In this document: positions 8,513 through 18,444 of the stretch, piece by piece | Position numbering within the stretch: the first letter of the stretch is position 1 | How the letters are laid out: each line of letters begins with the position of its first letter | Origin: Acidovorax sp. DW039 | GTDB taxonomy: Bacteria; Pseudomonadota; Gammaproteobacteria; Burkholderiales; Burkholderiaceae_C | DNA length: 64,000 bases | NCBI RefSeq assembly: GCF_037101375.1 | Contig: NZ_AP029019.1 | Coordinates: forward strand, 2,108,001-2,172,000 | Direction of reading: 5' to 3' | Position numbers and translations under genes: made by a program | The notes under the pieces: generated by a model | Databases searched by the model: none | What the model was told of the DNA's origin: nothing | What the model saw: the letters and a program-made list of their open reading frames with translations, nothing else

Positions 8513-9556
8513 ATGCAGGCATCCCCAGCTGCTGGCGCTGGTCTGGTGCGGGCCCACCCTCGCGCGCTCCTGTTGGGAGCTCAAGCCCAGACGGGTTTTT
8601 TGCCTGTTTGCGATCATTACAGTGGCGTTGAGGCGCGCATGCGCAAAAGTCTGCAGATGCAGGCTGAGCTGACCCAGGAGTTTGGGACCTGTGTACTCGA
8701 CGTCACTCTGGATTGCGAAGACGGTGCACCGGTAGGGAAGGAAGCAGAGCATGCTCGCCTTGTGGGTGAGCTTGCAGCCAATGCACCTTCTGGCGCTCGA
8801 GTAGCTGCCCGTGTGCATGCAGTAGAGCATCCTGCATTTCTCAATGACGTAGCTACCATTGTGGGCACGGCTGCGCACAGGCTTTGTCATGTGATGGTTC
8901 CGAAGGTGGAGTCCTTAGACGACGTGTTGGCAGCTGAGCGCGCCATGGAGCGTGCCGGGGCGTCACATCTGGATTTGCACGTTCTCATCGAGTCTCCCCT
9001 GGCTGTAGAGCGGGCATTCGATATTGCCTCCCATCCTCGGGTCAAAAGCATCAGCTTTGGCTTGATGGATTTCGTTTCTGCCCACGGCGGCGCCATACCC
9101 GCAAGCGCCATGACTTCCCAAGGGCAGTTTTCTCACCCCTTGGTGGTTCGGGCCAAACTGGCCATCGCTGCAGCCTGTCATGCCTATGGCAAGGTGCCGT
9201 CGCACTGCGTGGTGACGGAATTTACCGACGCTTCAGCCATGCAGGCCGCTGCCACCCGCGCCGCGCAAGAGCTGGGCTACACCCGCATGTGGAGCATTCA
9301 CCCCTCCCAGGTTCTGCCCATCCTGCGCGCGTTCGCGCCGTCTCTGACTGAGGTAGAAACAGCTGCACATATTTTGCTGGCTGCAGATGCAGCGCAATGG
9401 GCACCCATCAGCCATGATGGTGTATTGCATGACCGTGCCAGCTACCGTTTTTACTGGCAGTTGCTGGAGCGCGCCTTCCGTACCGGGGTCGCGTTGCCAC
9501 CCACTGTCAGCCACTGGTTTGACGCACAAGCGTCGACCACTATTTCCCCCGCCTGA
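8513..9556 (+). CDS. CitE-like HpcH/HpaI-family aldolase or lyase
   Basis: The product (347 residues) has the TIM-barrel pattern of the citrate-lyase beta subunit/malyl-CoA lyase family: TLDCEDGAP for the first acidic metal site, VMVPKVES, HVLIESPLAVE for the second acidic site and WSIHPSQV near the C-terminus. Members cleave or form C-C bonds of CoA-linked or free 2-hydroxy acids. No citF or citD partner is nearby, so it is not part of classical citrate lyase. A GTG at 8471 could add 14 residues; the ATG at 8513 is preferred because of a GAGAG stretch upstream. It follows mdh closely and probably shares its transcript. Substrate is unknown. Confidence 0.82.
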   Translation: MQASPAAGAGLVRAHPRALLLGAQAQTGFLPVCDHYSGVEARMRKSLQMQAELTQEFGTCVLDVTLDCEDGAPVGKEAEHARLVGELAANAPSGARVAARVHAVEHPAFLNDVATIVGTAAHRLCHVMVPKVESLDDVLAAERAMERAGASHLDLHVLIESPLAVERAFDIASHPRVKSISFGLMDFVSAHGGAIPASAMTSQGQFSHPLVVRAKLAIAAACHAYGKVPSHCVVTEFTDASAMQAAATRAAQELGYTRMWSIHPSQVLPILRAFAPSLTEVETAAHILLAADAAQWAPISHDGVLHDRASYRFYWQLLERAFRTGVALPPTVSHWFDAQASTTISPA

Positions 9557-9575
9557 ACTTTGACAGGATGACCCC

Positions 9576-10211
9576 ATGAAAAACCTGATCGCCTCCGCTC
9601 TTTTGCTGCTGGCTCCTGCCCTGGTGATGGCGCAAGACAGCCAAGCCAAGCCTGCAGTTTCCAAGCAGGACACCGCTGCGAAGGCCAAGCCCGCAAACAC
9701 GACCAAGAGCGGTAATGCAAACGCCGCCAAGGCCTCGGCAGCGCCTGCCAAAACCACAACGACTGCGAAAGCGCAGCAGACCAGCAGCCGCACGCAGCTC
9801 AAGAGCGCTGCCAACCAGGTAGCGACAGGGATCATTGCCGCAGAAGCCGCCTTGTCCCCTGAAGAGTTGGCGATTGCGGAGCGCGTGCACGTCGGCCGTA
9901 TTCCCTGCGAACTGGGCGCTGTAGTCAACGTCACCGCAGATCCTGCGTCTCCCGGCCACTTCAACATCGAAGGCAAAGGCTTCAAGTTCCGCATGACCCC
10001 GGTGGCCACCACCACAGGCGCTGTCCGTCTGGAGGATCAGAAGGCCGGTGCCGTGTGGCTGCAGATTGCCAACAAATCCATGCTCATGAACCAGAAGCTG
10101 GGTCAGCGCATGGCCGATGAATGCATGAGCCCTGAGCAATACGTTGTGGCTGAAGCCATCAAGAAGGCTCCGCCACCCAGCGTATTTGAAGCCCCCAAAG
10201 GCAGCCGATAA
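9576..10211 (+). CDS. exported protein of unknown function with Ala/Lys/Thr-rich linker
   Basis: The 211-residue product starts with a signal peptide (MKNLIASALLLLAPALVMAQ) likely cleaved after Ala19. A low-complexity Ala/Lys/Thr segment follows (about residues 20-80), and then a folded domain with two Cys (GRIPCELG and ADECMSPEQ) that could form a disulfide in the periplasm. An AGGA site lies 9 bp before the ATG. It lies 19 bp after the CitE-like gene and probably belongs to the mdh transcript. I do not recognise its family. Confidence 0.8.
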   Translation: MKNLIASALLLLAPALVMAQDSQAKPAVSKQDTAAKAKPANTTKSGNANAAKASAAPAKTTTTAKAQQTSSRTQLKSAANQVATGIIAAEAALSPEELAIAERVHVGRIPCELGAVVNVTADPASPGHFNIEGKGFKFRMTPVATTTGAVRLEDQKAGAVWLQIANKSMLMNQKLGQRMADECMSPEQYVVAEAIKKAPPPSVFEAPKGSR

Positions 10212-10232
10212 ATCTGCGCTGACATACAGCAT

Positions 10233-10248
10233 GCCCGCTCCAGCGGGC
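10233..10248 (+). terminator. GC-rich hairpin between the exported protein gene and acnB
   Basis: GCCCGC and GCGGGC arms pair around a TCCA loop, followed by only a weak T-rich tail. It may attenuate read-through into acnB or simply mark the mRNA end. There is no long U-run, so terminator activity is uncertain. Confidence 0.45.
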
Positions 10249-10291
10249 TGGCTGTTTCTCGCCCCACTTTAGAACGCAACCGGAGAAAAAC

Positions 10292-12883
10292 ATGTTGAAA
10301 GCCTACCGTGAACACGCTGCTGAGCGCGCAGCTTTGGGTATCCCACCGCTGCCGCTGGAAGCCAAGCAAGTCGCAGAACTGATCGAGTTGATCAAGAATC
10401 CTCCCGCAGGCGAAGAAGCCTTTTTGCTGGATTTGTTGACCCACCGTGTTCCCCCGGGCGTGGATGATGCAGCAAAGGTCAAGGCCAGTTTTCTGGCGGC
10501 AGTTGCCCACGGTGATATCCAGGTAGGCCTGATTTCCAAAGCCAAGGCCACTGAGCTGCTGGGCACCATGGTGGGTGGCTATAACGTTCACCCCCTGATT
10601 GAACTGCTGGATGATGCAGAAGTGGCTGGCGTTGCTGCAGAAGGTCTGAAAAAGACCCTGCTGATGTTCGATTTCTTCAACGACGTGGCTGCCAAAGCCA
10701 AGGCTGGCAATGCCAAGGCGATGGAAGTCATCAAGAGCTGGGCAGATGCCGAGTGGTTCACTTCGCGCCCCGAAGTGGAAAAGAAGATCACCGTGACCGT
10801 GTTCAAGGTGCCCGGCGAGACCAACACAGACGATCTTTCCCCCGCCCCCGATGCCTGGAGCCGTCCAGACATTCCGCTGCATTACCTTGCCATGCTGAAG
10901 AACACCCGCCCCGATGCGGCCTTCAAGCCTGAAGAGGACGGTAAACGCGGCCCCATCAAGTTCATCGAAGACCTGAAGAAAAAAGGCAATCTGGTGGCCT
11001 ATGTGGGTGATGTGGTCGGCACAGGTTCCAGCCGCAAGTCCGCAACCAACAGCGTAATCTGGGCAACTGGCCAGGACATCCCCTTTGTGCCTAACAAGCG
11101 TTTCGGCGGTGTGACCCTGGGCGGCAAGATTGCCCCCATCTTCTTCAACACACAGGAAGACTCTGGTTCTCTGCCGATTGAGGTCGATGTCTCTAAGCTG
11201 GAGATGGGCGATGTCGTGGACATCCTGCCTTACGACGGCAAGATTGTGAAAAACGGCGAAACCGTTGCCGAGTTCAAGCTCAAGAGCGACGTGCTGTTTG
11301 ATGAAGTGCGCGCTGGTGGCCGTATCAACCTGATCATCGGCCGTTCGCTCACATCCAAGGCCCGCGAATTCCTGGGTCTGACCGCATCCACCCTGTTCCG
11401 TCTGCCTTCCGCTCCCGCGGCATCGAAGGCGGGCTTCACACTGGCCCAGAAGATGGTGGGTCGCGCTGTGGGCCTGCCAGAAGGTCAGGGCGTGCGCCCC
11501 GGTACGTACTGCGAACCCAAGATGACGACTGTGGGCTCGCAAGACACCACGGGCCCCATGACGCGCGATGAGCTGAAAGACCTGGCTTGCCTGGGCTTCT
11601 CCGCCGATCTGGTCATGCAGTCCTTCTGCCATACAGCTGCGTATCCCAAGCCAGTGGACGTGAAGACCCATCGCGAATTGCCCACATTCATCAGCAACCG
11701 CGGTGGCGTCTCGCTGCGTCCTGGTGATGGTGTGATCCACAGCTGGCTCAACCGCCTGCTGCTGCCCGACACTGTGGGTACTGGTGGTGACTCTCACACA
11801 CGCTTCCCCATCGGTATTTCCTTCCCCGCAGGCTCGGGCCTGGTGGCCTTCGGCGCAGCTACAGGGGTCATGCCTCTGGACATGCCCGAGTCGGTGCTGG
11901 TGCGTTTCAAGGGCGAGATGCAGCCCGGCGTCACCTTGCGTGATCTGGTGCATGCCATTCCGCTGTACGCGATCAAGGCGGGTCTGCTGACTGTGGCCAA
12001 GGCTGGCAAGAAGAACATCTTCTCGGGTCGTATCCTGGAGATCGAGGGCCTGCCAGACCTGAAGGTGGAGCAGGCGTTTGAGCTGTCTGACGCTTCCGCC
12101 GAGCGTTCTGCAGCCGGTTGCACCATCAAGCTCAACCCAGAGCCCATCAAGGAATACCTCACCAGCAACGTGGTGCTGATGAAGAACATGATTGCTGATG
12201 GCTACCAGGACGCGCGCACTCTGCAGCGCCGCATCGAAAAGGTGGAAGCATGGCTGGCCAACCCCAACCTGCTGGAAGCAGACAAGGATGCCGAATACGC
12301 TGCCGTCATCGAGATCGATCTGGCCGACATCACAGAGCCCATCGTGTGCTGCCCTAACGATCCTGACGATGCCAAGTTCCTGTCTGAAGTGGCGGGCACC
12401 AAGATCGACGAGTCGTTCATTGGTTCGTGCATGACCAACATTGGTCACTTCCGTGCCGCAGCCAAGCTGCTGGGTGGCCAGCGCGACATCCCCGTCAAGA
12501 TGTGGGTGGCACCTCCCACCAAGATGGACCAGTCCGAACTGATCAAGGAAGGCCACTACTCTGCGTTTGGCACCGCCGGTGCCCGTACCGAAATGCCCGG
12601 CTGCTCGCTGTGCATGGGTAACCAGGCCCAGGTGCGAGAAGGTGCGACGGTGATCTCGACTTCCACCCGCAACTTCCCCAACCGCCTGGGCAAGAACACC
12701 AACGTGTTCCTGGGCTCTGCGGAGCTGGCCGCCATCGCTTCCAAGCTGGGCAAGCTGCCTACCAAGGAAGAGTACCTTGCCGCTATGGGCGTGATTGATA
12801 GCGACAAGGCGAGTGTGTACCGCTACATGAACTTCGACCAGATCGAAGAGTACGCAGAAACTGCCAAAACCGTGACGGCCTGA
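10292..12883 (+). CDS. acnB: aconitate hydratase B
   Basis: This 863-residue bifunctional aconitase/2-methylisocitrate dehydratase isomerises citrate to isocitrate. The AcnB architecture is seen: an N-terminal HEAT-like helical domain (about residues 1-160), a swivel domain, and the C-terminal [4Fe-4S] core with ligands in [10 protein letters not shown] and PGCSLCMGN. Length agrees with E. coli AcnB. A GGAG site lies just before the ATG. A strong terminator follows. With gltA, sdh and mdh it completes a local set of TCA genes. Confidence 0.97.
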   Translation: MLKAYREHAAERAALGIPPLPLEAKQVAELIELIKNPPAGEEAFLLDLLTHRVPPGVDDAAKVKASFLAAVAHGDIQVGLISKAKATELLGTMVGGYNVHPLIELLDDAEVAGVAAEGLKKTLLMFDFFNDVAAKAKAGNAKAMEVIKSWADAEWFTSRPEVEKKITVTVFKVPGETNTDDLSPAPDAWSRPDIPLHYLAMLKNTRPDAAFKPEEDGKRGPIKFIEDLKKKGNLVAYVGDVVGTGSSRKSATNSVIWATGQDIPFVPNKRFGGVTLGGKIAPIFFNTQEDSGSLPIEVDVSKLEMGDVVDILPYDGKIVKNGETVAEFKLKSDVLFDEVRAGGRINLIIGRSLTSKAREFLGLTASTLFRLPSAPAASKAGFTLAQKMVGRAVGLPEGQGVRPGTYCEPKMTTVGSQDTTGPMTRDELKDLACLGFSADLVMQSFCHTAAYPKPVDVKTHRELPTFISNRGGVSLRPGDGVIHSWLNRLLLPDTVGTGGDSHTRFPIGISFPAGSGLVAFGAATGVMPLDMPESVLVRFKGEMQPGVTLRDLVHAIPLYAIKAGLLTVAKAGKKNIFSGRILEIEGLPDLKVEQAFELSDASAERSAAGCTIKLNPEPIKEYLTSNVVLMKNMIADGYQDARTLQRRIEKVEAWLANPNLLEADKDAEYAAVIEIDLADITEPIVCCPNDPDDAKFLSEVAGTKIDESFIGSCMTNIGHFRAAAKLLGGQRDIPVKMWVAPPTKMDQSELIKEGHYSAFGTAGARTEMPGCSLCMGNQAQVREGATVISTSTRNFPNRLGKNTNVFLGSAELAAIASKLGKLPTKEEYLAAMGVIDSDKASVYRYMNFDQIEEYAETAKTVTA

Positions 12884-12914
12884 GCCTGAACGAGCGCACC
12901 TTTTGCGCAACACG

Positions 12915-12941
12915 AAACGGCCCTTCGGGGCCGTTTTTTTT
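12915..12941 (+). terminator. rho-independent terminator after acnB
   Basis: A stem ACGGCCC/GGGCCGT with a stable TTCG tetraloop (stem 12917-12934) is followed by a run of T to 12941. Confidence 0.9.
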
Positions 12942-13037
12942 GCCTGGATGGATTTGTCATGCAACTGACATCAATCCGTCACTATGCTCCCAGTCATAAC
13001 AACGATCCACAACAACAAAAAGAAGGAGGGATGAGCA

Positions 13038-15584
13038 ATGAGTCAAAGTTCGATGCTGGGCCGGGGCGTGGTGCTGGTCTTCAGCGCAGTGTTTGCCGTG
13101 CTTTTTATCGGGGGAGGCTATTGGGCTGGTTTGCGGCCGTTGGCGGAGACCCTCTACACGGCCTGGTCCGTGCGTGGCTGGCAGCCCGCGCCAGCACAGG
13201 TGCTGGATGCCCAGCTTCGCAAAATGGCGGACAGCGAGGGAGGCACCACTTATCAGGCGTTGACCCGTTATCGCTATGAATACGCTGGCAAGCCATACGA
13301 AGGGCAGAGGATTGGGTTGGACGCCAAAGGGGGCGCTGACAACATTGGAGACTGGCAGGAGCGCTGGTACCGTACCCTGCTGCAAGCGCAGCAGCAGAGC
13401 CAGCCCGTGACCGCCTGGGTCAATCCGCAAGCACCAGAACAGGCGTTGCTGGACCCCTCCATCCGCTGGCTGCTGCTAACCTTGCGCTTGCCCTTTGCAC
13501 TGGTTTTTACGCCGATCGGGCTGGTGGCCGGGGTCATGTTTCTGAGGCTCCTGATAGGGAGGGCGGCTCCTGCGGAAGACGTTCAACCCGTCAGTTCGAT
13601 TGCAAAGGGCCATCTGGGGCTGTGGTTCTTCAGTCTGTTCTGGTGTGGCATTTCTTTCCCCATGGCGGCGTTGCTCTGGTCTGACGCCTACGCACCCTGG
13701 TGGGGCAAGGCCTTCATCAGCGTGTTCATCTTGATCGGTCTGGGGCTTGTGTGGGCCGCAGCCCAGCAGTCGCGCAAGGTATGGCTCTACCACGGGCTTG
13801 GCATGACAGCGCTGCCCGCCCGGCCCAAGGCAGGCCACCCCGTGGAAATCACTCTGTTGCTGCCTCCACGGGCTGCGCGCCAAGAGCACCCGGATTTTGC
13901 GGAAACCCTGCAACTGCGCCTGGTTCATTACCGCGTGGACGAGTCTGCTTCAGGCTCCCCTGAACGAGCGGTGGAAATGTTGGATGCGGAGACCCGTCGG
14001 TACCCCCAGGCCGATGGCGGCTTGCGCCTGGTGGCTCGCTTTACCCTGCCTGATGACGCACCGGCCGACGGCGCAAAGCGCGGCGGCGAGCGTGTGGATT
14101 GGCGTGTGGAGTTATGGCACGCCCGTCGGTTGGAGTTGGCGTATGGCCTGCCGGTGCAAGCTGCAGTGGTCTCCTGGGCTTCATCTTCACCTGTGGAAGA
14201 TCGCTTTGATCGGCGCGCGAAGTGGACACAAGCAACGCCGATAACGTTGCCTGATGCCTTTGCAGACGCGGCATCGCAGCCGCAAGAGCGCTCGCCCCAT
14301 CCACTCTTTTTGCCCCCGGGGGTCGTGCTGAACGAGGGGCGCGAAGCATGGTCGCTGGAATTTTCTCAAACCCACTGGCGCTGGTCGGCTGCATTCGCTT
14401 TGCTCTTGCTGATGGCGGAGTGGTGGGCCAATGACCGCCTGCAGGGTGGCGTCGTGGCTTGGCCTCATACCTTGGGGAGCATCCTCTTTACCTGCACTTT
14501 GATGGCCTGGGCGCTGCATGCTGCTACGCGCCGCTGGCTCTTGCGGGTGCAGGATGACGGTATCGTGGTTCTGCGCTGTTCATGGTTATGGAAGAGCACT
14601 GCGCTGCTACCTGGTGACGCCAGCCAAGCCCTGGTTCATAAGCTGTTCTTCACCAGTGGCAGCGGGACATCCGAGCAGGCTTACCACGCCGTGTATGCCA
14701 AGGACGCAGCAGGTGCTTTGCTGCGCCTGACCCCCGGACTGCCCGGGGCGGAGTCTGCACAGGCTGTGGGCCATGCGCTGGCGCGCGCCTGGCGAGATCG
14801 CCAAGGGGCATTTTCACCAGGGGTAGAGCGGATACTGCCCGCTTCTTACGTGCGCCCTGGTTGGGGCTGTCTGCTGCTCCTCGTCGCGGCAGGAGTTTTT
14901 GCTTATGGACCTCATCCCTTGCGCTGGGGCAAGGCTCCAGAGCCACTCCGTGCCGGTTCCAGTGCTCGCGTGTGGTCAGCCGCCGATGCACGCCTGCTTG
15001 ATGCGCAGAACGCACATGATCCAGTGGCTCTGGGGCACGCTCTGCGGGACGGCGCCAACCCCGATTTGCTTGCCGACACTGGCTCTTCCATGTTGATGCT
15101 TGCTGCACACCGGGGGCAAATGGCGCATGTGGAGTTGTTGCTGACGGCGGGGGCGCAGGTGGATCTGCGTCAGTCTTTGAAAGACAGCGAGCGGGGAGAC
15201 ACTGCGCTGCTGCGAGCCTTTTATGGCGGGCATCTGGAGGTGGCGCAACGTCTGGTGAAAGCCGGGGCGAGTCTTCAGGCGCACAACCGGTGGGATTGGG
15301 GGCCGGTGCACATGGCCGCGCAAAGCGGCTGCGTGCCCTGTTTGGCATGGCTGAAGGCACATGGCCAAAGCCTGTCAGAGCCTGCACTTGCAAGCCGTGG
15401 TGAGACCCCTGCCATGCTGGCAGCATCCAAAGGCCAGCTGACAGTGCTGGAGTGGCTGCAGCGCGAGGGTGTCGACCTGTGGGCGTGTGACTCCCAGGGC
15501 AAAAACGTGCTGGATTGGGCGCGCTTTCGGAAACAGGCGGATGTAGAGCAGTGGCTACTCGGGCATCGCCCTCCATGGCCTTGA
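13038..15584 (+). CDS. membrane protein with DUF3592-like and ankyrin-repeat regions
   Basis: This 848-residue protein combines an N-terminal membrane part with a C-terminal ankyrin block. A first membrane helix (about residues 8-30) is followed by a DUF3592-like extracytoplasmic segment (WQPAPAQVLDAQ...TRYRYEYAGKPYEGQRI) and a helix near residues 150-170. More membrane pairs occur near 190-240 and 450-500, with a further hydrophobic stretch near 610-625. Ankyrin repeats occupy about 665-840 (for example GSSMLMLAAHRGQMAHVELL and DTALLRAFYGGHLEVAQRL). The ATG at 13038 follows an AAGGAGGG site by 7 bp. Function is unknown; ankyrin repeats would dock a partner at the membrane. Confidence 0.8.
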   Translation: MSQSSMLGRGVVLVFSAVFAVLFIGGGYWAGLRPLAETLYTAWSVRGWQPAPAQVLDAQLRKMADSEGGTTYQALTRYRYEYAGKPYEGQRIGLDAKGGADNIGDWQERWYRTLLQAQQQSQPVTAWVNPQAPEQALLDPSIRWLLLTLRLPFALVFTPIGLVAGVMFLRLLIGRAAPAEDVQPVSSIAKGHLGLWFFSLFWCGISFPMAALLWSDAYAPWWGKAFISVFILIGLGLVWAAAQQSRKVWLYHGLGMTALPARPKAGHPVEITLLLPPRAARQEHPDFAETLQLRLVHYRVDESASGSPERAVEMLDAETRRYPQADGGLRLVARFTLPDDAPADGAKRGGERVDWRVELWHARRLELAYGLPVQAAVVSWASSSPVEDRFDRRAKWTQATPITLPDAFADAASQPQERSPHPLFLPPGVVLNEGREAWSLEFSQTHWRWSAAFALLLLMAEWWANDRLQGGVVAWPHTLGSILFTCTLMAWALHAATRRWLLRVQDDGIVVLRCSWLWKSTALLPGDASQALVHKLFFTSGSGTSEQAYHAVYAKDAAGALLRLTPGLPGAESAQAVGHALARAWRDRQGAFSPGVERILPASYVRPGWGCLLLLVAAGVFAYGPHPLRWGKAPEPLRAGSSARVWSAADARLLDAQNAHDPVALGHALRDGANPDLLADTGSSMLMLAAHRGQMAHVELLLTAGAQVDLRQSLKDSERGDTALLRAFYGGHLEVAQRLVKAGASLQAHNRWDWGPVHMAAQSGCVPCLAWLKAHGQSLSEPALASRGETPAMLAASKGQLTVLEWLQREGVDLWACDSQGKNVLDWARFRKQADVEQWLLGHRPPWP

Positions 15585-15620
15585 CTGTCTGGCAGCACGG
15601 GGCCATACCTTGATTGGTGT

Positions 15621-15668
15621 GCTATTGAATTTGTAGCTGCTTGCGCTTTATTCATAAGCGCTACAGGC
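15621..15668 (-). repeat. 48-bp dispersed intergenic repeat, family A copy 1
   Basis: This copy reads GCCTGTAGCGCTTAT...AAGCGCAAGCAGCTA on the minus strand. The core holds inverted GCGCTTAT/ATAAGCGC arms. It lies between the convergent membrane/ankyrin gene and tolA. Confidence 0.8.
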
Positions 15669-15789
15669 GAATTTGGCGAAATCTGGTGGGCGCAGCACTG
15701 CCGGGCCTGCATCGGCAAATGCTGCGCTGTCGCCTGTATTCCCGCAGAGAGCCCTTCACGCCAGAGCTGGGGGCGGGCTGTGGCGTGGC

Positions 15790-16851
15790 TCAGTCCTGCG
15801 GGCGGAAACCGATTTCCAGAGACGAGGGAACCCTTCCGTCCACATCGCGCGGCAGTGTTTCTGTCTTGTCCAGTGCACGCAGCACCGCGTCGTCCCACGC
15901 CTTGTTACCGCTGGACTGGATCAGCTTCTTGCCCACGATGGTTCCATCGGGGGCTGCTCGCACTTCCACCACCGCGCGCGGGTTGCCTGAGATTGCGTCG
16001 GGGTATACGATGTTAGGCTTGACCTTGGCCGCCACTTTGCCGCCATAGCTGCCCGAGGGGCCCGATGAAACCTTGTCCTTGCCGGTAGCGTTTTCGCCGC
16101 CCGTCGCACCGGCCAGTCCCTGCAGGCGTTTGAGATTGGCTTCGCGTTGGGCTGCGATTTCCTTGGCCTGGGCATCGGCGCGGCGCTTGGCATCGGCCTC
16201 TGCTTTGCGTTTGGCGTCTGCTTCAGCCTCTGCCTTGCGCTTGGCCTCGGCCTCCTCGGCGCGGCGCTTCTCATCAGCCTGCTTTTTCTGCTCGGCACGC
16301 TTTTGCTCAGCTGCCTGCTTTTCTTTCAGCTCGCGTTCCTTTTCGCGCTCTTTTTCCTTTTGCAGGCGCTCCTTGCGCTCCTGCTCCAGGCGTTCTTTCT
16401 TTTCAGCCTCCAGCTTTTCTCGGCGCTCACGTTCGCGCTTCTCGCGCTCCTGTTGTTCGGCGCGCTCACGCTTTTCCTGTTCCAGCCGCTTTTTCTCTCG
16501 CTCGATGGCGATATCCGCTTCGCGCGTGTCAGGCTTTTCCTGCGCCCGAGGCGGGGGTGGCGGAGGAGGTGGGGGCGGCGGCACTACTGCCACCGGAGGA
16601 GGAGGGGGCTCCGCGGGTGTAGGAGTCGTGGGTGGCGGAGGCGGCGCAACCTCTGCAGGGGCTGCTTGCTGAGGCACTGCAGACCAAAGCTCCGCCTCCA
16701 CGGCGGGCTGGTCTGCCGTCGTAGTCCAGTTCACGCCCATGGTAAGGGCCGCAATCAATGCCGCGTGTACCAGCACAGCCAGCGCCACGGCGCGCATGCG
16801 GCCGGGCGGCTGGGGCGGAGAAAACTGGTCGCGTTCGTCGTGAGCGTGCAT
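15790..16851 (-). CDS. tolA: TolA, Tol-Pal envelope protein
   Basis: This 353-residue protein spans the periplasm and links the inner-membrane TolQR motor to the outer membrane. Order of parts: a short cytoplasmic N-terminus, one membrane helix (about 20-40), a proline-rich stretch (about 68-102, including 11 consecutive Pro), a long Lys/Glu/Ala/Arg coiled coil (about 110-245), and a C-terminal TonB-like domain (IVYPDAISGNPRAVVEVRAAPDG onward in part). It is 25 bp downstream of tolR. No tolB or pal follows, because the next gene is on the other strand. TonB is the main alternative, but the helical domain and tolQR context favour TolA. Confidence 0.9.
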   Translation of the reverse strand: MHAHDERDQFSPPQPPGRMRAVALAVLVHAALIAALTMGVNWTTTADQPAVEAELWSAVPQQAAPAEVAPPPPPTTPTPAEPPPPPVAVVPPPPPPPPPPPRAQEKPDTREADIAIEREKKRLEQEKRERAEQQEREKRERERREKLEAEKKERLEQERKERLQKEKEREKERELKEKQAAEQKRAEQKKQADEKRRAEEAEAKRKAEAEADAKRKAEADAKRRADAQAKEIAAQREANLKRLQGLAGATGGENATGKDKVSSGPSGSYGGKVAAKVKPNIVYPDAISGNPRAVVEVRAAPDGTIVGKKLIQSSGNKAWDDAVLRALDKTETLPRDVDGRVPSSLEIGFRPQD

Positions 16852-16875
16852 GGATGGCCTGGTAGCGCAGCGGGT

Positions 16876-17298
16876 TCAGCCGCCCTGTTTGACGGAGAGA
16901 CCCACGCGTTGGACACCGGCCTTTTGCAAGGCATCCATGGCTTTCACCACGGCTTCGTATTGCACGCCCTTGTCGGCGGTGATGATCACTGCCGTGTCCT
17001 TGCTCTGGTCTTTTTGCCAGCGCAGGGCCGCATCGCCCACCTCGCGCTGGGTGACGGTACGCGTGGCATCCGGTGTTTTCAGTTCCAGCGTTCCGTCCTT
17101 GTTCACGATGACCTGGGCCACCACTTTGGGGACATTCTTGCCTTTGCCCACGCTGGGCACGTCGATCATCCCCGGCGTGAGCATGGGAGCCGTCACCATG
17201 AAGATGATCAGCAGCACCAGCATCACGTCGATGAAGGGCACCATGTTGATTTCGTTGATGGTGCGGCGGCCTCGGCCGCGGGACGCCATGGCGGGCAT
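16876..17298 (-). CDS. tolR: TolR, Tol-Pal motor component
   Basis: A 140-residue ExbD/TolR protein with one N-terminal membrane helix. The NEINMVPFIDVMLVLLIIFMV segment includes the conserved Asp needed for proton use. The remainder is a periplasmic domain (DVPSVGKGK, then a fold ending VVKAMDALQKAGVQRVGLSVK). It starts 10 bp after the tolQ stop codon, so coupling is likely. Confidence 0.95.
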   Translation of the reverse strand: MPAMASRGRGRRTINEINMVPFIDVMLVLLIIFMVTAPMLTPGMIDVPSVGKGKNVPKVVAQVIVNKDGTLELKTPDATRTVTQREVGDAALRWQKDQSKDTAVIITADKGVQYEAVVKAMDALQKAGVQRVGLSVKQGG

Positions 17299-17307
17299 GC
17301 GGGCTCC

Positions 17308-18012
17308 TTAATGGCCAGAGGCCGAGTGCGAAGGCTGTGCGCCCAGATTGCGCTGCAGGATGTTGGAGAACTCTTCAATGAAGGTCTCCAGATGCGTCGC
17401 CACGCGGTCAATGTCGCGTGCAAAGCGGTTGTAGGCAATCACCGCCGGGATGGCGGAAAACAGGCCGATGGCTGTGGCCACCAAGGCCTCGGCAATGCCC
17501 GGGGCGACCGTGGCCAGGGTGATCTGCTCCATGCCCGCGAAGCCGGTAAAGGCATGCATGATGCCCCACACCGTACCGAACAGGCCCACATAAGGAGAGA
17601 CCGAGCCGACCGAGGCGAGGAAGGAGAGGCTGGACTCCACCACATCCATTTCGCGCTGAAAGCTCGCCCGCATGGCACGGCGGGCACCGTCCAGCAGGGT
17701 GCCCGGGTCGGTGATGCGGCGCTCGCGCAGCTTCTGGTATTCGCGCATGCCGCTGGCAAAAATCCGCTCCATAGGACCTGCGTTCTTGGCGTTCTGTGCG
17801 GCGCTGGCAAACAGGTCATTCAGGCTGGTGCCAGACCAGAAATCCCGCTCGAAATCCTCGTTGAGCGACTTCACCCGCTTGAGTGCGAACAGCTTGCGGA
17901 AGATGGCTGCCCAGCTGGCAATAGAGACGGTGAGCAGCAGCAACATCACCAGTTGCACCACCCAGCTGGCCTGCAACACCAGGTTCAAGATGGACATGTT
18001 TTGATGGTTCAT
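17308..18012 (-). CDS. tolQ: TolQ, Tol-Pal motor component
   Basis: This 234-residue ExbB/TolQ protein has three membrane helices (about residues 12-35, 135-160 and 170-195). The conserved GLFGTVWGIMHAF and GIAEALVATAIGLFSAIPAVIAYN motifs belong to the proton path. The frame is open further up, but the ATG at 18012 overlaps the ybgC stop as ATGA, giving coupled translation. An alternative start is the Met at 17997. Confidence 0.95.
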   Translation of the reverse strand: MNHQNMSILNLVLQASWVVQLVMLLLLTVSIASWAAIFRKLFALKRVKSLNEDFERDFWSGTSLNDLFASAAQNAKNAGPMERIFASGMREYQKLRERRITDPGTLLDGARRAMRASFQREMDVVESSLSFLASVGSVSPYVGLFGTVWGIMHAFTGFAGMEQITLATVAPGIAEALVATAIGLFSAIPAVIAYNRFARDIDRVATHLETFIEEFSNILQRNLGAQPSHSASGH

Positions 18013-18425
18013 GAAAGTTGTTCCAGAAGGGTGCTCGGTATTCTTGCGGGGCGCATCGTTGCGGCGTCCACCCAGCCGATGCGGATGGTGCCTTCGCTCA
18101 GCAACGTGGGCTTGGCTTCGGTCATGTGCTCTGGTTTCAGGAGCGCTTGCTGCATTATTGTCAGGGATGCGCGGCCCTTGTCTTGCAGGCTGGCGGTAAC
18201 AATCAGTTCGTCGTCCAGCCGTGCGGGCCGCAGGTAGCGCAACTGCGCATCGGTTACGACAAACATCCCGCCGGTTTGTTCCCGCAACCTGTGCTGCCCG
18301 ATGCCCAGCGAGCGCAGCCATTCGGTCCGTGCTCGCTCAAAGAACTTCAGGTAGTTGGCGTAGAACACGATGCCGCCAGCATCGGTGTCTTCCCAGTACA
18401 CGCGGATGGGAAACTCAAAGGCCAT
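18009..18425 (-). CDS. ybgC: YbgC-type acyl-CoA thioesterase
   Basis: This 138-residue hot-dog fold thioesterase is the usual first gene of tol-pal clusters. The catalytic signature YWEDTDAGGIVFYANYLKFF contains the active Asp. It overlaps tolQ by 4 bp. It is proposed to act on short-chain or acyl-ACP thioesters in connection with phospholipid metabolism; the physiological substrate is not settled in the family. Confidence 0.94.
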   Translation of the reverse strand: MAFEFPIRVYWEDTDAGGIVFYANYLKFFERARTEWLRSLGIGQHRLREQTGGMFVVTDAQLRYLRPARLDDELIVTASLQDKGRASLTIMQQALLKPEHMTEAKPTLLSEGTIRIGWVDAATMRPARIPSTLLEQLS

Positions 18426-18444
18426 GCTGACTCTCCGGTGCGGG

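Noticed and set aside
10195..10212. Second sigma-28 -10 box (GCCGATAA at 10204-10211)
   Set aside because: It lies over the stop codon of the exported-protein gene and has no matching -35 region.
10103..12964. Long open frame on the minus strand opposite acnB
   Set aside because: It is antisense to acnB and composed of shadow codons with His/Gln/Cys excess.
16147..18237. Long plus-strand frame opposite tolA/tolR/tolQ
   Set aside because: Low-complexity text is the antisense of the TolA coiled coil; no real domain is present.
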